From Roseivirga spongicola (GTDB lineage: Bacteria; Bacteroidota; Bacteroidia; Cytophagales; Cyclobacteriaceae), in NCBI RefSeq assembly GCF_001592965.1, contig NZ_LRPC01000023.1, forward strand, positions 185,740-249,739: a DNA stretch of 64,000 nucleotides. The letters are read 5' to 3'. Positions 1 through 8,185 of the stretch are shown in pieces; positions within the stretch are counted from its first letter, which is position 1; each line of letters starts with the position of its first letter. Both the position numbers and the translations under genes were made by a program. Below the pieces are notes generated by a model. It ran no database searches, was not told the DNA's origin, and saw only the letters and a program-made list of their open reading frames with translations.

Positions 1-1548
1 ACTTTCGGTATCCAAGTTAGAGGTGGCCTCATCTAAGATGAGTATTCTTGGATCGGCCAAAATGGCTCTAGCAATAGCTAGCCTTTGTCTCTGACCACCA
101 GAGAGCTTAACCCCACGTTCTCCAATTACTGTATCTAGTCCTTTTTCGAACCTATCCGTGAATTCATTCACATATGCTGCCTTTACTGCTGCTTGTAACT
201 CTGCTTCAGTAGATTCCGGGCGAGGAAATAGAATGTTATCTCTTATGGTGCCTTCAAATAAGAAATCGTCTTGCAGTACAACTCCTAACTGCGAGCGGAA
301 GCTTCTTAGCTTAACCTTTGAAAGATCTGTTCCATCAATCGTTATGGTTCCCTCTCTAGGGTTTAAAAAAGTAGCCGCTAATCCAGCAATTGTAGACTTA
401 CCCGAGCCAGACGAACCTACAAGTGCGGTAACAGAGCCTGCAGGAGCATTGAACGACACATTCTTGATTACATCATCATCTTCTTCATAAGCAAATGAAA
501 CCTGGTCGAACTTTACTTCGCCATGAATTATACCTAGCTCCTCAGTTCTAGATGTATCATCTTCTTCAGAAGGAGTTTGCATTATTTCCTCCGTTCTATC
601 TAACCCAGCGAAGGCTTCGGTGATCTGACTACCAATGTTTGACATTTGTAGTACGGGAGCTACAACCACAGCTAGTAATCCTATAAAGGCAAAGAGTTCA
701 CCAGGAGTCATAGTGCCTTCCATAATGTAATATCCGCCCAAGCCAAGAATACTGGTGCTGGCTACTCCGGCAAGTAGGAAAGTAGCTGAACTAGAAACAA
801 AGGCAGTGGCGGTCAGTGTCTTTTTCACCACTTTGTAGAGGGAGTCAACCCCTTTTTCGAAGATTTTAATTTCTTGTTGTTCAGCCCCGAAGCCTTTAAT
901 TACTCTAACGCCATTCAGCGTTTCGGTCAACCTGCCAGTTACCTCTGCATTTAGTTTTCCTCTTTTCCTGAACTCTGGGCGAAGTACACCGAAGGCCTTC
1001 ATGGCAATTACTCCAAAGAGAATAATAGGTAAAACAATTAGGGCGGTAAGCTTAGCATTGGTGTTGATGAGGATAAAAAGCACAGCTACAGCAGTGATAG
1101 CACCACCAATAAGCTGAACAAAACCGGTTCCCACCAAATTTCTCACCCCTTCTACATCAGTCATTATTCGGGAAACCAAAGCTCCAGATTTTTGACTGTC
1201 GAAGAAGTTGATAGGTAGAGAAAGTATTTTCTTTTGCACCTGCACTCTCAATTTTGCAATGAGTTTCTGTGCCTGCACACTCAGAATTCTTGTGAGTGTA
1301 AAAGAGGTTACTGCTTGTACTATAATAGCTAAAACAATGAGGCCTACCGTAAGCTTAAGTTCTTGTAAATCACCATCTATTACTACATCATCTATCAAGT
1401 ACTGAGTTGCTTTTGGAGGGATGATGGTAGCGGCACTTCTAAGTAAGATGAGTACTAAGCCGAAGAGGAGCATGCCGCGTTTGGGCCAAATAATTCTGCT
1501 AAATACCTCCTTGACCGATATATTTTCGAGTTTGTTCTTTTTCGCCAT
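1..1548 (-). CDS. ABC exporter, fused permease and ATPase (partial, C-terminus cut by window edge)
   Basis: Type I exporter half-transporter of the MsbA/lipid-flippase kind, expected in the inner membrane as a homodimer. The start ATG is at 1548 (protein begins MAKKNKLENI) and 516 codons are visible. About 330 residues of transmembrane helices come first, then the nucleotide-binding domain: Walker A GSSGSGKST (bases about 390-420), a Q-loop in VLQDDFLFEG, the X-loop/signature ERGVKLSGGQRQR and Walker B ILILDEATSNLD next to the window edge. The H-loop and C-terminus are missing because the window starts there. It lies 75 bp downstream of aroA on the same strand, so it may be co-transcribed with the aromatic genes, although no functional link is obvious. 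Substrate is unknown; lipid or drug export are both possible. Confidence 0.93.
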   Translation of the reverse strand, partial: MAKKNKLENISVKEVFSRIIWPKRGMLLFGLVLILLRSAATIIPPKATQYLIDDVVIDGDLQELKLTVGLIVLAIIVQAVTSFTLTRILSVQAQKLIAKLRVQVQKKILSLPINFFDSQKSGALVSRIMTDVEGVRNLVGTGFVQLIGGAITAVAVLFILINTNAKLTALIVLPIILFGVIAMKAFGVLRPEFRKRGKLNAEVTGRLTETLNGVRVIKGFGAEQQEIKIFEKGVDSLYKVVKKTLTATAFVSSSATFLLAGVASTSILGLGGYYIMEGTMTPGELFAFIGLLAVVVAPVLQMSNIGSQITEAFAGLDRTEEIMQTPSEEDDTSRTEELGIIHGEVKFDQVSFAYEEDDDVIKNVSFNAPAGSVTALVGSSGSGKSTIAGLAATFLNPREGTITIDGTDLSKVKLRSFRSQLGVVLQDDFLFEGTIRDNILFPRPESTEAELQAAVKAAYVNEFTDRFEKGLDTVIGERGVKLSGGQRQRLAIARAILADPRILILDEATSNLDTES

Positions 1549-1623
1549 AAATCAATGCTAATCTGTGGCTAACGCCACCTCATAAGAATTAATTCAATTT
1601 AGGAAAAGTAATTCAGCAGACAA

Positions 1624-2838
1624 TTACAGATCAGTCACCAACTCCACATGCTCCCAGAAGCTTGGGTAAGATTTATTCACTACGGAAGGATCTAAAATTC
1701 TGATCGATTGATGCGTAAGCATAGGAGCGAAAGCCATGGCCATGCGGTGGTCTTCATAGGTTTCTACTTCTATGATTTCCTCAGTAGGTTGAAACTTCGA
1801 CTTAATTTCATAAACTCCTTCTTCAGTCTCTTTTAGCTTGATTTTGAACTTTTTCAGCTCTTTTTTCAAGGCCTTAATTCTGTCGGTTTCTTTAATTTTC
1901 AAGCTTTCAAGGCCTGTGAACTTAGCCTCTATACCTTTGACTCCACAAACTACAGCAACAGTTTGGGCTAAATCAGGGCAATCCGAGAAATCATATTCAA
2001 ACTCTTGTTGATGCGGAATTTTCTCAAGTACTACACCATCTTCTTCGAATGTGCTCATTACTCCGAGTCGGTTCATGATGTGTACAATCGCAATATCGCC
2101 TTGAAGCGACTTTTGTCTTAAGCCGAGCAGTTTGATTTTGGCTTCTTTTGCCAAAGCCACAAAGCTGTACCAGTAGCTTGCACCAGACCAATCTGACTCT
2201 ACTACGTAAGGGTACTCTTTGTATTCTTGCGGTTCAATCTCAATGGTATTGTTCGTCCAACTGGCCTGTACACCAAAGAGCTTCATCATATCCAGTGTCA
2301 TCTGAATGTAGGGGCGGCTACCAACTTTTCCTTTGAGTCTTAGAGAGAGTCCTTGTGGAAGGGCAGGAGCAATCATTAGCAAAGCAGAAATAAATTGACT
2401 GCTGACATCACCTTTTATGCCTACCTGATTGGTCTTCTGTACCTCAAGAGGTTTGATTCTGTGGGGTGGGTAACCTTCTTCGTTTAAGTACTTAATCTTT
2501 GCACCAATTTGCTTTAGAGACTTAACTAAAATGTGAATAGGGCGCTGTTGCATGCGTTCAGTTCCCGTCATTACTCTAGGCTTATCTCCTAAAATGCTGT
2601 ATGCCGTAAGAAAGCGCATGGTTGTTCCCGCATCTAGTACATCCAGGGTTTCATCGTCCGATTTCAATAACCTCAACATGGTTTGAGTATCTCTCGCATT
2701 CGATAAATTGTGGAGAGTAGATTTATCTCCTGAAACGGCATTAATGATCAAGGCTCTATTGCTCTCACTCTTTGAGGCCTCTAGCGGTACCTCTACAGTT
2801 TTGAGGCTCGAGCAATGTTGTAGTTCTATTGATTCCAA
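1624..2838 (-). CDS. aroA: 3-phosphoshikimate 1-carboxyvinyltransferase (EPSP synthase)
   Basis: Sixth step of the shikimate pathway: joins shikimate 3-phosphate and phosphoenolpyruvate to give EPSP in the cytoplasm. The 404-residue protein shows the substrate-binding motif LDAGTTMRFLTAY (about residues 68-80), the GDVSSQFISALL segment, SDWSGASYW in the middle, TDRIKALKKELKKF (about 315-330) and YEDHRMAMAFAP near the C-terminus. It is slightly shorter than the roughly 430 residues of proteobacterial AroA, as is common in Bacteroidota. The start lies 8 bases after the aroB stop, consistent with co-transcription with aroB and the upstream attenuated DAHP synthase gene. Confidence 0.96.
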   Translation of the reverse strand: MESIELQHCSSLKTVEVPLEASKSESNRALIINAVSGDKSTLHNLSNARDTQTMLRLLKSDDETLDVLDAGTTMRFLTAYSILGDKPRVMTGTERMQQRPIHILVKSLKQIGAKIKYLNEEGYPPHRIKPLEVQKTNQVGIKGDVSSQFISALLMIAPALPQGLSLRLKGKVGSRPYIQMTLDMMKLFGVQASWTNNTIEIEPQEYKEYPYVVESDWSGASYWYSFVALAKEAKIKLLGLRQKSLQGDIAIVHIMNRLGVMSTFEEDGVVLEKIPHQQEFEYDFSDCPDLAQTVAVVCGVKGIEAKFTGLESLKIKETDRIKALKKELKKFKIKLKETEEGVYEIKSKFQPTEEIIEVETYEDHRMAMAFAPMLTHQSIRILDPSVVNKSYPSFWEHVELVTDL

Positions 2839-2845
2839 GTTGAGT

Positions 2846-3871
2846 CTATATTTTATGATAGTAGAACAGTGAGTCCATTACGTCCTTTTCATCTACCGCA
2901 ACATCATATCCGGCACGACCAATTTCGTAAAGCAAAGAATGATTTAAAAAGCTATTGACATTCTTTTTGTCCTGATACATCAGTTTTATAATGGATGTAA
3001 AGTCTCCTTTATGAATGTTTAGATTCGGATAGATTAGGGTTAAGGTAGTTTTTATGATTTCCAATTCTTCCTTAGCCATGCCCAATAGTTTTGTAGAAAG
3101 AAAGGCTTCGCAAATCATACCAATAGCAATGGCTTCGCCATGAAGTAAATGGTTCTCCGTGTCGAGATAAAAACTCTCAATAGCATGCCCAACCGTATGC
3201 CCGAAGTTTAAGATTTTTCTTAAGCCCTTTTCTTTCGGGTCTTCAGTAACTACTGCATTTTTGATTTGAACACTGTGGGCAATCACGGCATTCCAATTGG
3301 CTTGATTTAACCCATCTTTGGTCACTTCATTGAAATAGTCTTTGTCAGTAATTAGGCCATGTTTGACTACTTCAGCAAACCCACTCCTTAATTCTCTTTC
3401 ACTAAGAGTTTCAAGAAAAACAGGGTCAATGAATACTTCATTTGGATCTTGGAAGAAGCCTAGGTGGTTTTTAAATCCATTAAAGTCAATTCCTAGTTTT
3501 CCTCCAATATTGGCATCAACTGCAGCCAATAGGGTAGTAGGAATATTGATGAAGTCTATACCTCTTTTATAAGTAACTGCACAAAAGCCACCCATGTCGC
3601 CAATCACTCCACCGCCTAAGTTGATTAGAAGCGATTTTCTGTCGAATTGGTTTTCGGTTAAAGCCGACCAGATATGTTCACAAGTGCTTAAGTTTTTATT
3701 GATCTCTCCAGATTGAATCTGAATGAGAACATGTGGAGGTAAAAGACTCTCGATTATAGGGTAGCAGTATTGGTGTGTATTTTCATCTACCAACACCGCT
3801 ACCTTTGAGTACTGATGTTCAGCAAAATAACCTGAAAGGCTAGTGCCAATGTCATCGATTTTTATGCTCAT
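2846..3871 (-). CDS. aroB: 3-dehydroquinate synthase
   Basis: Second step of the shikimate pathway: NAD- and metal-dependent cyclisation of DAHP to 3-dehydroquinate. The 341-residue protein has the nucleotide-binding stretch INLGGGVIGDMGGFCAVTYKRG (about residues 82-105), the IPTTLLAAVDANIGGK segment, and metal-ligand regions E-V-V-K-H-G (SGFAEVVKHG) and ILNFGHTVGHAIE, plus a later LLHGEAIAIGM. Its ATG overlaps the stop of the upstream DAHP synthase-chorismate mutase gene by 4 bases (ATGA), indicating translational coupling. It should therefore share control by the attenuator at about 4975-5100. Confidence 0.96.
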   Translation of the reverse strand: MSIKIDDIGTSLSGYFAEHQYSKVAVLVDENTHQYCYPIIESLLPPHVLIQIQSGEINKNLSTCEHIWSALTENQFDRKSLLINLGGGVIGDMGGFCAVTYKRGIDFINIPTTLLAAVDANIGGKLGIDFNGFKNHLGFFQDPNEVFIDPVFLETLSERELRSGFAEVVKHGLITDKDYFNEVTKDGLNQANWNAVIAHSVQIKNAVVTEDPKEKGLRKILNFGHTVGHAIESFYLDTENHLLHGEAIAIGMICEAFLSTKLLGMAKEELEIIKTTLTLIYPNLNIHKGDFTSIIKLMYQDKKNVNSFLNHSLLYEIGRAGYDVAVDEKDVMDSLFYYHKI

Positions 3872-4962
3872 GCTTTAATTTCAGCTTTAGCTTCTTTGAG
3901 TTGGGCCTCTTGCATTTTTACCGATTCTTCATGTATAGCGAAAAGTAAGCTCTTCATAAACTTCTCAGTCATGCCCTTTTTATTCCCGGTTTTAATTCTA
4001 GACTCCATCACTTCTTGCCATCGGCCTGGTTGGTACACTGCAAGATTGTGTTCCCGCTTATAGTCACCTACCTGCTTAATGATTTGGAATCTGTCGGCAA
4101 ATAACTCAATTAATTGCGCATCTAATAGGTCAATTTTTTGTCTGAGCTCTTCGAGTTCTGTAATTGCCTCAGGGTGTTTATCTATCGACTCACGGAAATT
4201 TAAATTGTCGTAAATAATTTTTAAGGTATCTGGAGTTATTTGTTGCTTGGCATCACTCCAAGCTTTGTCAGGGTCATGGTGGGTTTCAATCATTAGACCA
4301 TCTAAGCCAAAGTTGATGGCTCTTTGACTTACAGATGCAATGATTTCACGGGTCCCTGCAATGTGGCTAGGGTCACAAATTACAGATATACCCGGCATCA
4401 TGCGTTTTAGGTGAATAGGCATACTCCACTCAGGTTTATTTCTGTACCGTTTTTCGTATGGGTCGGAGAAGCCTCTGTGAATACCTGCCAATTTATTGAT
4501 GCCTACTTTGCTTAGTCTTTCGAATGCTCCAAGCCAAAGTTGTAGGTCTGGGTTGATTGGGTTTTTTACCATTACAGGAATATCAACTCCTTTTAATGAG
4601 TCACAGATTTCTTGAACGGAAAAAGGGTTTACAGTTGTTCTGGCACCTATCCAAAGAACGTCTACACCACCTTTTAATGCTGCTTCAACATGAGCTGCAT
4701 TGGCCACTTCTACAGTAACGGGCACGTTCAATATGTCTTTGGCAATATTGAGCCATTCCAGAGCATCTTCTCCAATACCTTCGAAAGAGCCAGGCCTTGT
4801 TCTTGGTTTCCATACTCCAGATCTGAACATTTCTACTCTGCTACCTTTTAAGCCTCTAGCGATAGCCTCAATTTGTTCTGGGCTCTCTGCACTGCAAGGG
4901 CCAGCGATTAAGGTGTGCTCCGATAGTCCTAAACCCCAATCTTTGATGTCTACAATTTCCAT
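3868..4962 (-). CDS. Bifunctional DAHP synthase / chorismate mutase (second copy, behind attenuator)
   Basis: Fusion of a type I-beta 3-deoxy-7-phosphoheptulonate synthase (residues about 1-260) with a C-terminal AroQ-type chorismate mutase (about 270-350). Visible DAHP synthase motifs are LIAGPCSAESPEQ, FRSGVWKPRTRPGSFEG, LWIGARTTVNPF, MVKNPINPD, ICDPSHIAGTRE and MIETHHDPDKAWSDAKQQ. The mutase part has ELRQKIDLLDAQLIELFADR and a later IKQVGDYKREHN. It commits PEP and erythrose 4-phosphate to aromatic synthesis and also makes prephenate. The start MEIVDIKDW is the only ATG that fits and lies directly after an attenuator hairpin. It overlaps aroB by 4 bases. A paralogue lies at 5719-6819; this copy appears to be the one controlled by aromatic amino acid supply. 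Confidence 0.95.
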   Translation of the reverse strand: MEIVDIKDWGLGLSEHTLIAGPCSAESPEQIEAIARGLKGSRVEMFRSGVWKPRTRPGSFEGIGEDALEWLNIAKDILNVPVTVEVANAAHVEAALKGGVDVLWIGARTTVNPFSVQEICDSLKGVDIPVMVKNPINPDLQLWLGAFERLSKVGINKLAGIHRGFSDPYEKRYRNKPEWSMPIHLKRMMPGISVICDPSHIAGTREIIASVSQRAINFGLDGLMIETHHDPDKAWSDAKQQITPDTLKIIYDNLNFRESIDKHPEAITELEELRQKIDLLDAQLIELFADRFQIIKQVGDYKREHNLAVYQPGRWQEVMESRIKTGNKKGMTEKFMKSLLFAIHEESVKMQEAQLKEAKAEIKA

Positions 4963-4972
4963 GATTTTGACA

Positions 4973-5004
4973 ATAAAAAAGCCCGGCTCTTGTGAACCGG
5001 GCTT
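4973..5004 (-). terminator. Attenuator terminator hairpin before DAHP synthase-chorismate mutase
   Basis: Read on the minus strand, an 11-bp stem (arms 5004-4994 and 4989-4979, one G-U pair, loop ACAA) is followed immediately by six T residues and ATTG. The stem is GC-rich, so it is a strong intrinsic terminator, yet it sits only about 17 bases upstream of the start codon at 4962. A terminator placed before a gene and after a leader ORF is the signature of transcription attenuation. Its 5' arm can alternatively pair with an upstream segment at 5029-5044. Confidence 0.93.
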
Positions 5005-5044
5005 ATATGTTAAGTTAAATTTTTTCTAATAAGCTGCGGTTCAC
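4992..5044 (-). promoter_or_regulatory. Antiterminator pairing (segments 2 and 3 of the attenuator)
   Basis: On the minus strand, segment 2 GTGAACCGCAGCTTAT (5044-5029) pairs with segment 3 ATAAGCCCGGTTCAC (5006-4992) through 8 plus 6 perfect base pairs around a small internal loop. Segment 3 is also the 5' arm of the terminator, so the two structures exclude each other. The stop codon of the leader peptide (5043-5041) lies inside segment 2, so a ribosome that finishes the leader would cover segment 2 and let the terminator form. A weaker 1:2 pairing is possible between leader codons near 5083-5075 (GCGGCTTAC) and GTGAG/CCGC in segment 2. Confidence 0.85.
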
Positions 5045-5100
5045 CTCACTCTCGTAAAGAAATAAAAAAAGTAAAAGTAAGCCGCGAACCATGTCTTCAT
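5041..5100 (-). CDS. Aromatic-rich leader peptide of the attenuator (19 aa)
   Basis: A 20-codon ORF with ATG at 5100 and TGA at 5043-5041 encodes MKTWFAAYFYFFYFFTRVR. Ten of 19 residues are aromatic (six Phe, three Tyr, one Trp). It lies about 80 bases upstream of the DAHP synthase gene at 4962 and just before mutually exclusive antiterminator and terminator structures. By analogy with the pheL and trpL systems of enteric bacteria, ribosome stalling at Phe/Tyr/Trp codons under starvation would free segment 2 and allow readthrough into the DAHP synthase, aroB and aroA. The regulation is inferred; the ORF and structures are read directly. Confidence 0.9.
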   Translation of the reverse strand: MKTWFAAYFYFFYFFTRVR

Positions 5101-5186
5101 GCCTTAAACATATTGAGTTTCTAGAAACATAGAAAACTTTATTTTAGAAATTTTGGAAATCGATTGTAGAAACAAACGTTTGTTAG

Positions 5187-5726
5187 TTAGTGAGATACAA
5201 GACCAAAAGTAGTGACGTTTTGGTTGCTATCTTGTATGTTTTCTGCGACAATAGAAAGTGAGTTCGCTATTAGAGCTTCTTTAGAACTAATGACGGCTGC
5301 CCATTTATCTCGTCCATTTCGTAATTCTTCAATAGCTCCAGCAGTGCTCTTACTAGAGATGAATTTGATATGACTGTATTTGGAGAAATAATCACGAGTC
5401 TCCTTTATGGCCATTGGGTGTGAATGAATTTTTTGAATAGAGCTGATATTGTTTTTGAAGAAGCCGCCTAAGCAAAGGTTGACTTCCAGATCGAATTCTT
5501 TTAAAAGCTTAAGTCCTTTGTTCTGTATTAACTTACTGTTAGTATTTACATCTCCACTGTGCGAGTTTCTCAAAGCAATAAGAGCATGTTTAATTTCTCC
5601 ACTTTTCAGGGCGTTGAATACCTCATCAAATGAGCTGTAGTAGGTATGCTTTAATTCTGGCAAAAAGCGTCTACGGGCTAAATCATGAAAAGTGTATTCT
5701 GGCCCAAGAAGGCCTAAGTCAGTCAT
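5187..5726 (-). CDS. Prephenate dehydratase-like protein, no ACT domain, altered active-site motifs
   Basis: The 179-residue protein aligns by eye with the catalytic domain of prephenate dehydratase: LLGPEYTFHDLA at the N-terminus, a SHPMA motif near residue 105, SKSTAGAIEEL, and VTTFGLVS at the C-terminus. Known enzymes have a P-I-E-N-(S/T) motif, here L-R-N-S, and a T-R-F motif whose Thr is catalytic and whose Arg is conserved, here T-T-F. The C-terminal ACT regulatory domain of about 80 residues is absent. It overlaps the upstream DAHP synthase-chorismate mutase gene by 8 bases. It may be a diverged enzyme, a partner or regulator of the fused chorismate mutase, or a decaying copy; a canonical PheA would then lie elsewhere. 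Confidence 0.7.
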   Translation of the reverse strand: MTDLGLLGPEYTFHDLARRRFLPELKHTYYSSFDEVFNALKSGEIKHALIALRNSHSGDVNTNSKLIQNKGLKLLKEFDLEVNLCLGGFFKNNISSIQKIHSHPMAIKETRDYFSKYSHIKFISSKSTAGAIEELRNGRDKWAAVISSKEALIANSLSIVAENIQDSNQNVTTFGLVSH

Positions 5727-6819
5727 TCGGTAAATTTATATTTTGTTCGTTTTTATTGAAAACTTCGGTTTGAGTTTTGACAGACTGCTGATGTAGTAGC
5801 CTTAGTATATCTACCACAAAATCCTTATCCAGGTTGAGCTGTTCGGCCCATTCCTGTCTAGAGTTGAAGATTTCCTTCCATCTGCTTAGCTGAAAAATGG
5901 CTACATTATTCTCTTTCTTGAACTCACCAATTTTCTCCACTAAGTTCATCCTTAAATTTACTGCCTCTAGAATTTCTCTGTCTGCAGCATCAATTTGCTC
6001 TCGAATTACCTCTAACTGATTAATGATGTTATCTTTAGTAAATGCGGAGTCTCTTAATATTATATTGTCAAGAAGGGCGCTGAGGTCGTTGCTAGGAACT
6101 TGTTGCGCAGCATCACTCCAGGCTTTAGAAGGCTCACAATGAGCCTCAATCATTAAACCATCATAGTTTAGATCCATTGCTTTTTGAGCAATTTCAGGCA
6201 CTAAATCTCGAGCACCAGCAATGTGACTTGGGTCGCATACTAATGGTAATTCGGGAAACTCACTTTTTAAGTCAAGAGGAATTTGCCACATGGGAATGTT
6301 CCTGTACTTACTTTGCTGGTAAGTATGGAAGCCCCTATGTATAGCTCCTAATTTAGTGACGCCCGCTTTGCTGAATCTTTCTAGAGCTCCTTTCCAAAGG
6401 GAAAGCTCTGCATGGATGGGGTTTTTGACCAAAACTGGTAATTCGGACCCCTGTAAGGCTTCAGCGAGCTCTGCAACATTGAAAGGGTTTACGGTTGTTC
6501 TTGCGCCAATCCAAACTAAATCAACTTGGTATTGATGAGCTAGCTCTACATGTTCTGGGGTGGCCACTTCCATGGCAAATTTGAATGGAGTTTCTTCTTT
6601 CAAAGCCTTTACCCACTTAAGGGCTTTTTCTCCATTGCCTTCAAAGTTGCCAGGCCTAGTTCTAGGTTTCCAAATTCCCCCTCTTACAAAGTCTACTTTA
6701 TTTAAAATAGGTAATACACTATCTCTAAACTGTTGCTCAGTTTCTACACTACAGGGCCCTGAAATAATCAATGGTTTTTTGTAGTCCTGATACCAATTTT
6801 TAAGTTCGCGGATGTTCAT
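5719..6819 (-). CDS. Bifunctional DAHP synthase / chorismate mutase (first copy)
   Basis: Paralogue of the gene at 3868-4962 with the same order: DAHP synthase (LIISGPCSVETEQQ, VRGGIWKPRTRPGNFEG, VWIGARTTVNPF, LVKNPIHAE, VCDPSHIAGARD, MIEAHCEPSKAWSDAAQQ) then chorismate mutase (VIREQIDAADREILEAVNLR, VEKIGEFKKENN). I chose the ATG at 6819 (MNIRELKNW) because it aligns with the MEIVDIKDW start of the paralogue; an ATG two codons upstream (6825) is also possible. It is the first gene of the minus-strand aromatic cluster, divergent from proline dehydrogenase across about 80 bp. No leader peptide or terminator is visible upstream, so the two paralogues seem to be regulated differently. Confidence 0.95.
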   Translation of the reverse strand: MNIRELKNWYQDYKKPLIISGPCSVETEQQFRDSVLPILNKVDFVRGGIWKPRTRPGNFEGNGEKALKWVKALKEETPFKFAMEVATPEHVELAHQYQVDLVWIGARTTVNPFNVAELAEALQGSELPVLVKNPIHAELSLWKGALERFSKAGVTKLGAIHRGFHTYQQSKYRNIPMWQIPLDLKSEFPELPLVCDPSHIAGARDLVPEIAQKAMDLNYDGLMIEAHCEPSKAWSDAAQQVPSNDLSALLDNIILRDSAFTKDNIINQLEVIREQIDAADREILEAVNLRMNLVEKIGEFKKENNVAIFQLSRWKEIFNSRQEWAEQLNLDKDFVVDILRLLHQQSVKTQTEVFNKNEQNINLPND

Positions 6820-6873
6820 GAGCAATGGCTTTTAGAACCAAATAACAAAAGTAAAAACCTATTGGTTTGTTCT

Positions 6874-6881
6874 TATATTTG
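6874..6881 (+). promoter_or_regulatory. Candidate -7 box for proline dehydrogenase
   Basis: TATATTTG matches the Bacteroidota -7 consensus TAnnTTTG exactly and ends 17 bases before the ATG at 6899. I see no good -33 TTTG at the right spacing, so the call is tentative. Confidence 0.4.
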
Positions 6882-6898
6882 CCGACCTAAATTCGCCT

Positions 6899-8110
6899 AT
6901 GGAGTTAAAGAAGTTTGTCGATTTTGACGAATTAGAAACAGCCTTCAGATCTAAAACCGATGAAGCGCTGAAAAAGCGTCATTTCATTTTCAGTACTATG
7001 CAATGGCCATGGCTGGTTAAAATAGGAACCACCATGACTAAGTTTGCGCTAGCCGCTCGGTTGCCAGTTAAAGGGCTTATTAAAAGTACCATCTTTGATA
7101 TGTTTTGTGGAGGAGAAACCTTAGATGGTTGTCAACGTTCTTCTCACGAGCTAGCGGCTTTTGGTATTGGTGCCATCTTCGATTATTCCGTAGAAGGTGA
7201 AAAAACAGAAGAGGGGTTCGATCAAACCACAAACGAACTGTTGAGAACAATTGAAAGGGCAGGAGAGATGGAGTACATCCGCTTTGCCGCTTTTAAGATT
7301 ACAGGGTTGGCATCGTTCGACCTTTTAGCCAAAATCCATGCTGGTGAAAAGCTAACTCCAGATGAGCAAGCTGCTTATGATCGGGTTTTCGAAAGAGTAG
7401 ATAAAATCTGTAGGCTGGCCTACGAGAAAGATGTTTCTGTACTGATAGATGCGGAGGAAACGTGGATTCAAAAGCCTGTAGATGAACTGACGCTCAAAAT
7501 GATGAGTATCTATAACCGAGAAAAAGCGCTCATCTACTATACTTTCCAAATGTATTGCCATAGCATGTTAGATAATCTCAAGAGGCTTCATCAACATGGT
7601 AGGGATAATGGTTATCGCTTGGGGGCCAAGTTGGTTAGAGGAGCCTACATGGAAAAGGAGAGAGCGAGAGCTGAAGAAATGGAGTACGAAGATCCTATTC
7701 AGCCTAACAAAGAGGCTTCTGATAGAGACTTCGATTTAGCTGTGAGGTACTGTGTGGAACATATCCATGAAATTGGTCTTTTCTCAGGAACCCATAATGA
7801 AGCATCAAATTATAAGCTCACGCTCGTGATGGATGAACTGGGCTTACAAAAGAACGACCACCGTATTTTCTTTGGTCAGTTGTATGGCATGAGTGACCAT
7901 ATTTCCTTTAATCTAGCCGATGCTGGTTATAACGTGATTAAATATGTGCCTTACGGGCCACTAAAGGCTACAATTCCTTACTTAATTAGAAGAGCCAACG
8001 AAAACACCTCGGTTAAAGGTCAGAGTGGAAGGGAACTGAGCAACGTTAAAAAGGAGCTCTCTAGAAGGAAGTTATTTAAGAAGCAGTTAGGGCATCAGGA
8101 TAAGTTCTGA
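6899..8110 (+). CDS. Proline dehydrogenase, monofunctional
   Basis: FAD-dependent oxidation of L-proline to pyrroline-5-carboxylate, feeding electrons to quinone. The 403-residue protein contains the proline dehydrogenase TIM-barrel motifs RLGAKLVRGAYMEKERARA (about residues 238-256), SGTHNEASNY, FGQLYGMSDHI and the C-terminal KYVPYGPLKATIPYLIRRANEN that contributes substrate-binding arginines. It lacks the P5C dehydrogenase domain of PutA, so that activity must come from another gene. It is a single-gene unit divergent from the aromatic cluster and ends at a strong bidirectional terminator. Confidence 0.95.
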   Translation: MELKKFVDFDELETAFRSKTDEALKKRHFIFSTMQWPWLVKIGTTMTKFALAARLPVKGLIKSTIFDMFCGGETLDGCQRSSHELAAFGIGAIFDYSVEGEKTEEGFDQTTNELLRTIERAGEMEYIRFAAFKITGLASFDLLAKIHAGEKLTPDEQAAYDRVFERVDKICRLAYEKDVSVLIDAEETWIQKPVDELTLKMMSIYNREKALIYYTFQMYCHSMLDNLKRLHQHGRDNGYRLGAKLVRGAYMEKERARAEEMEYEDPIQPNKEASDRDFDLAVRYCVEHIHEIGLFSGTHNEASNYKLTLVMDELGLQKNDHRIFFGQLYGMSDHISFNLADAGYNVIKYVPYGPLKATIPYLIRRANENTSVKGQSGRELSNVKKELSRRKLFKKQLGHQDKF

Positions 8111-8127
8111 TAGTTCTAATAACACAT

Positions 8128-8170
8128 AAAAAAAGAAAGGCTGGAAAATATTTTCCAGCCTTTCTTTTTT
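8128..8170. terminator. Bidirectional intrinsic terminator
   Basis: A nearly perfect palindrome centred at about 8149 (GAAAGGCTGGAAAA / TTTTCCAGCCTTTC) with A- and T-runs on both sides. It serves the convergent proline dehydrogenase (+) and M56 peptidase (-) genes. Confidence 0.93.
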
Positions 8171-8185
8171 GAGGAACGATAGGTT

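Noticed and set aside
8128..8170. Palindrome considered as a transposon end or MITE
   Set aside because: Its A/T-flanked GC stem lies exactly between two convergent genes, as a shared terminator does; no flanking target duplication seen.
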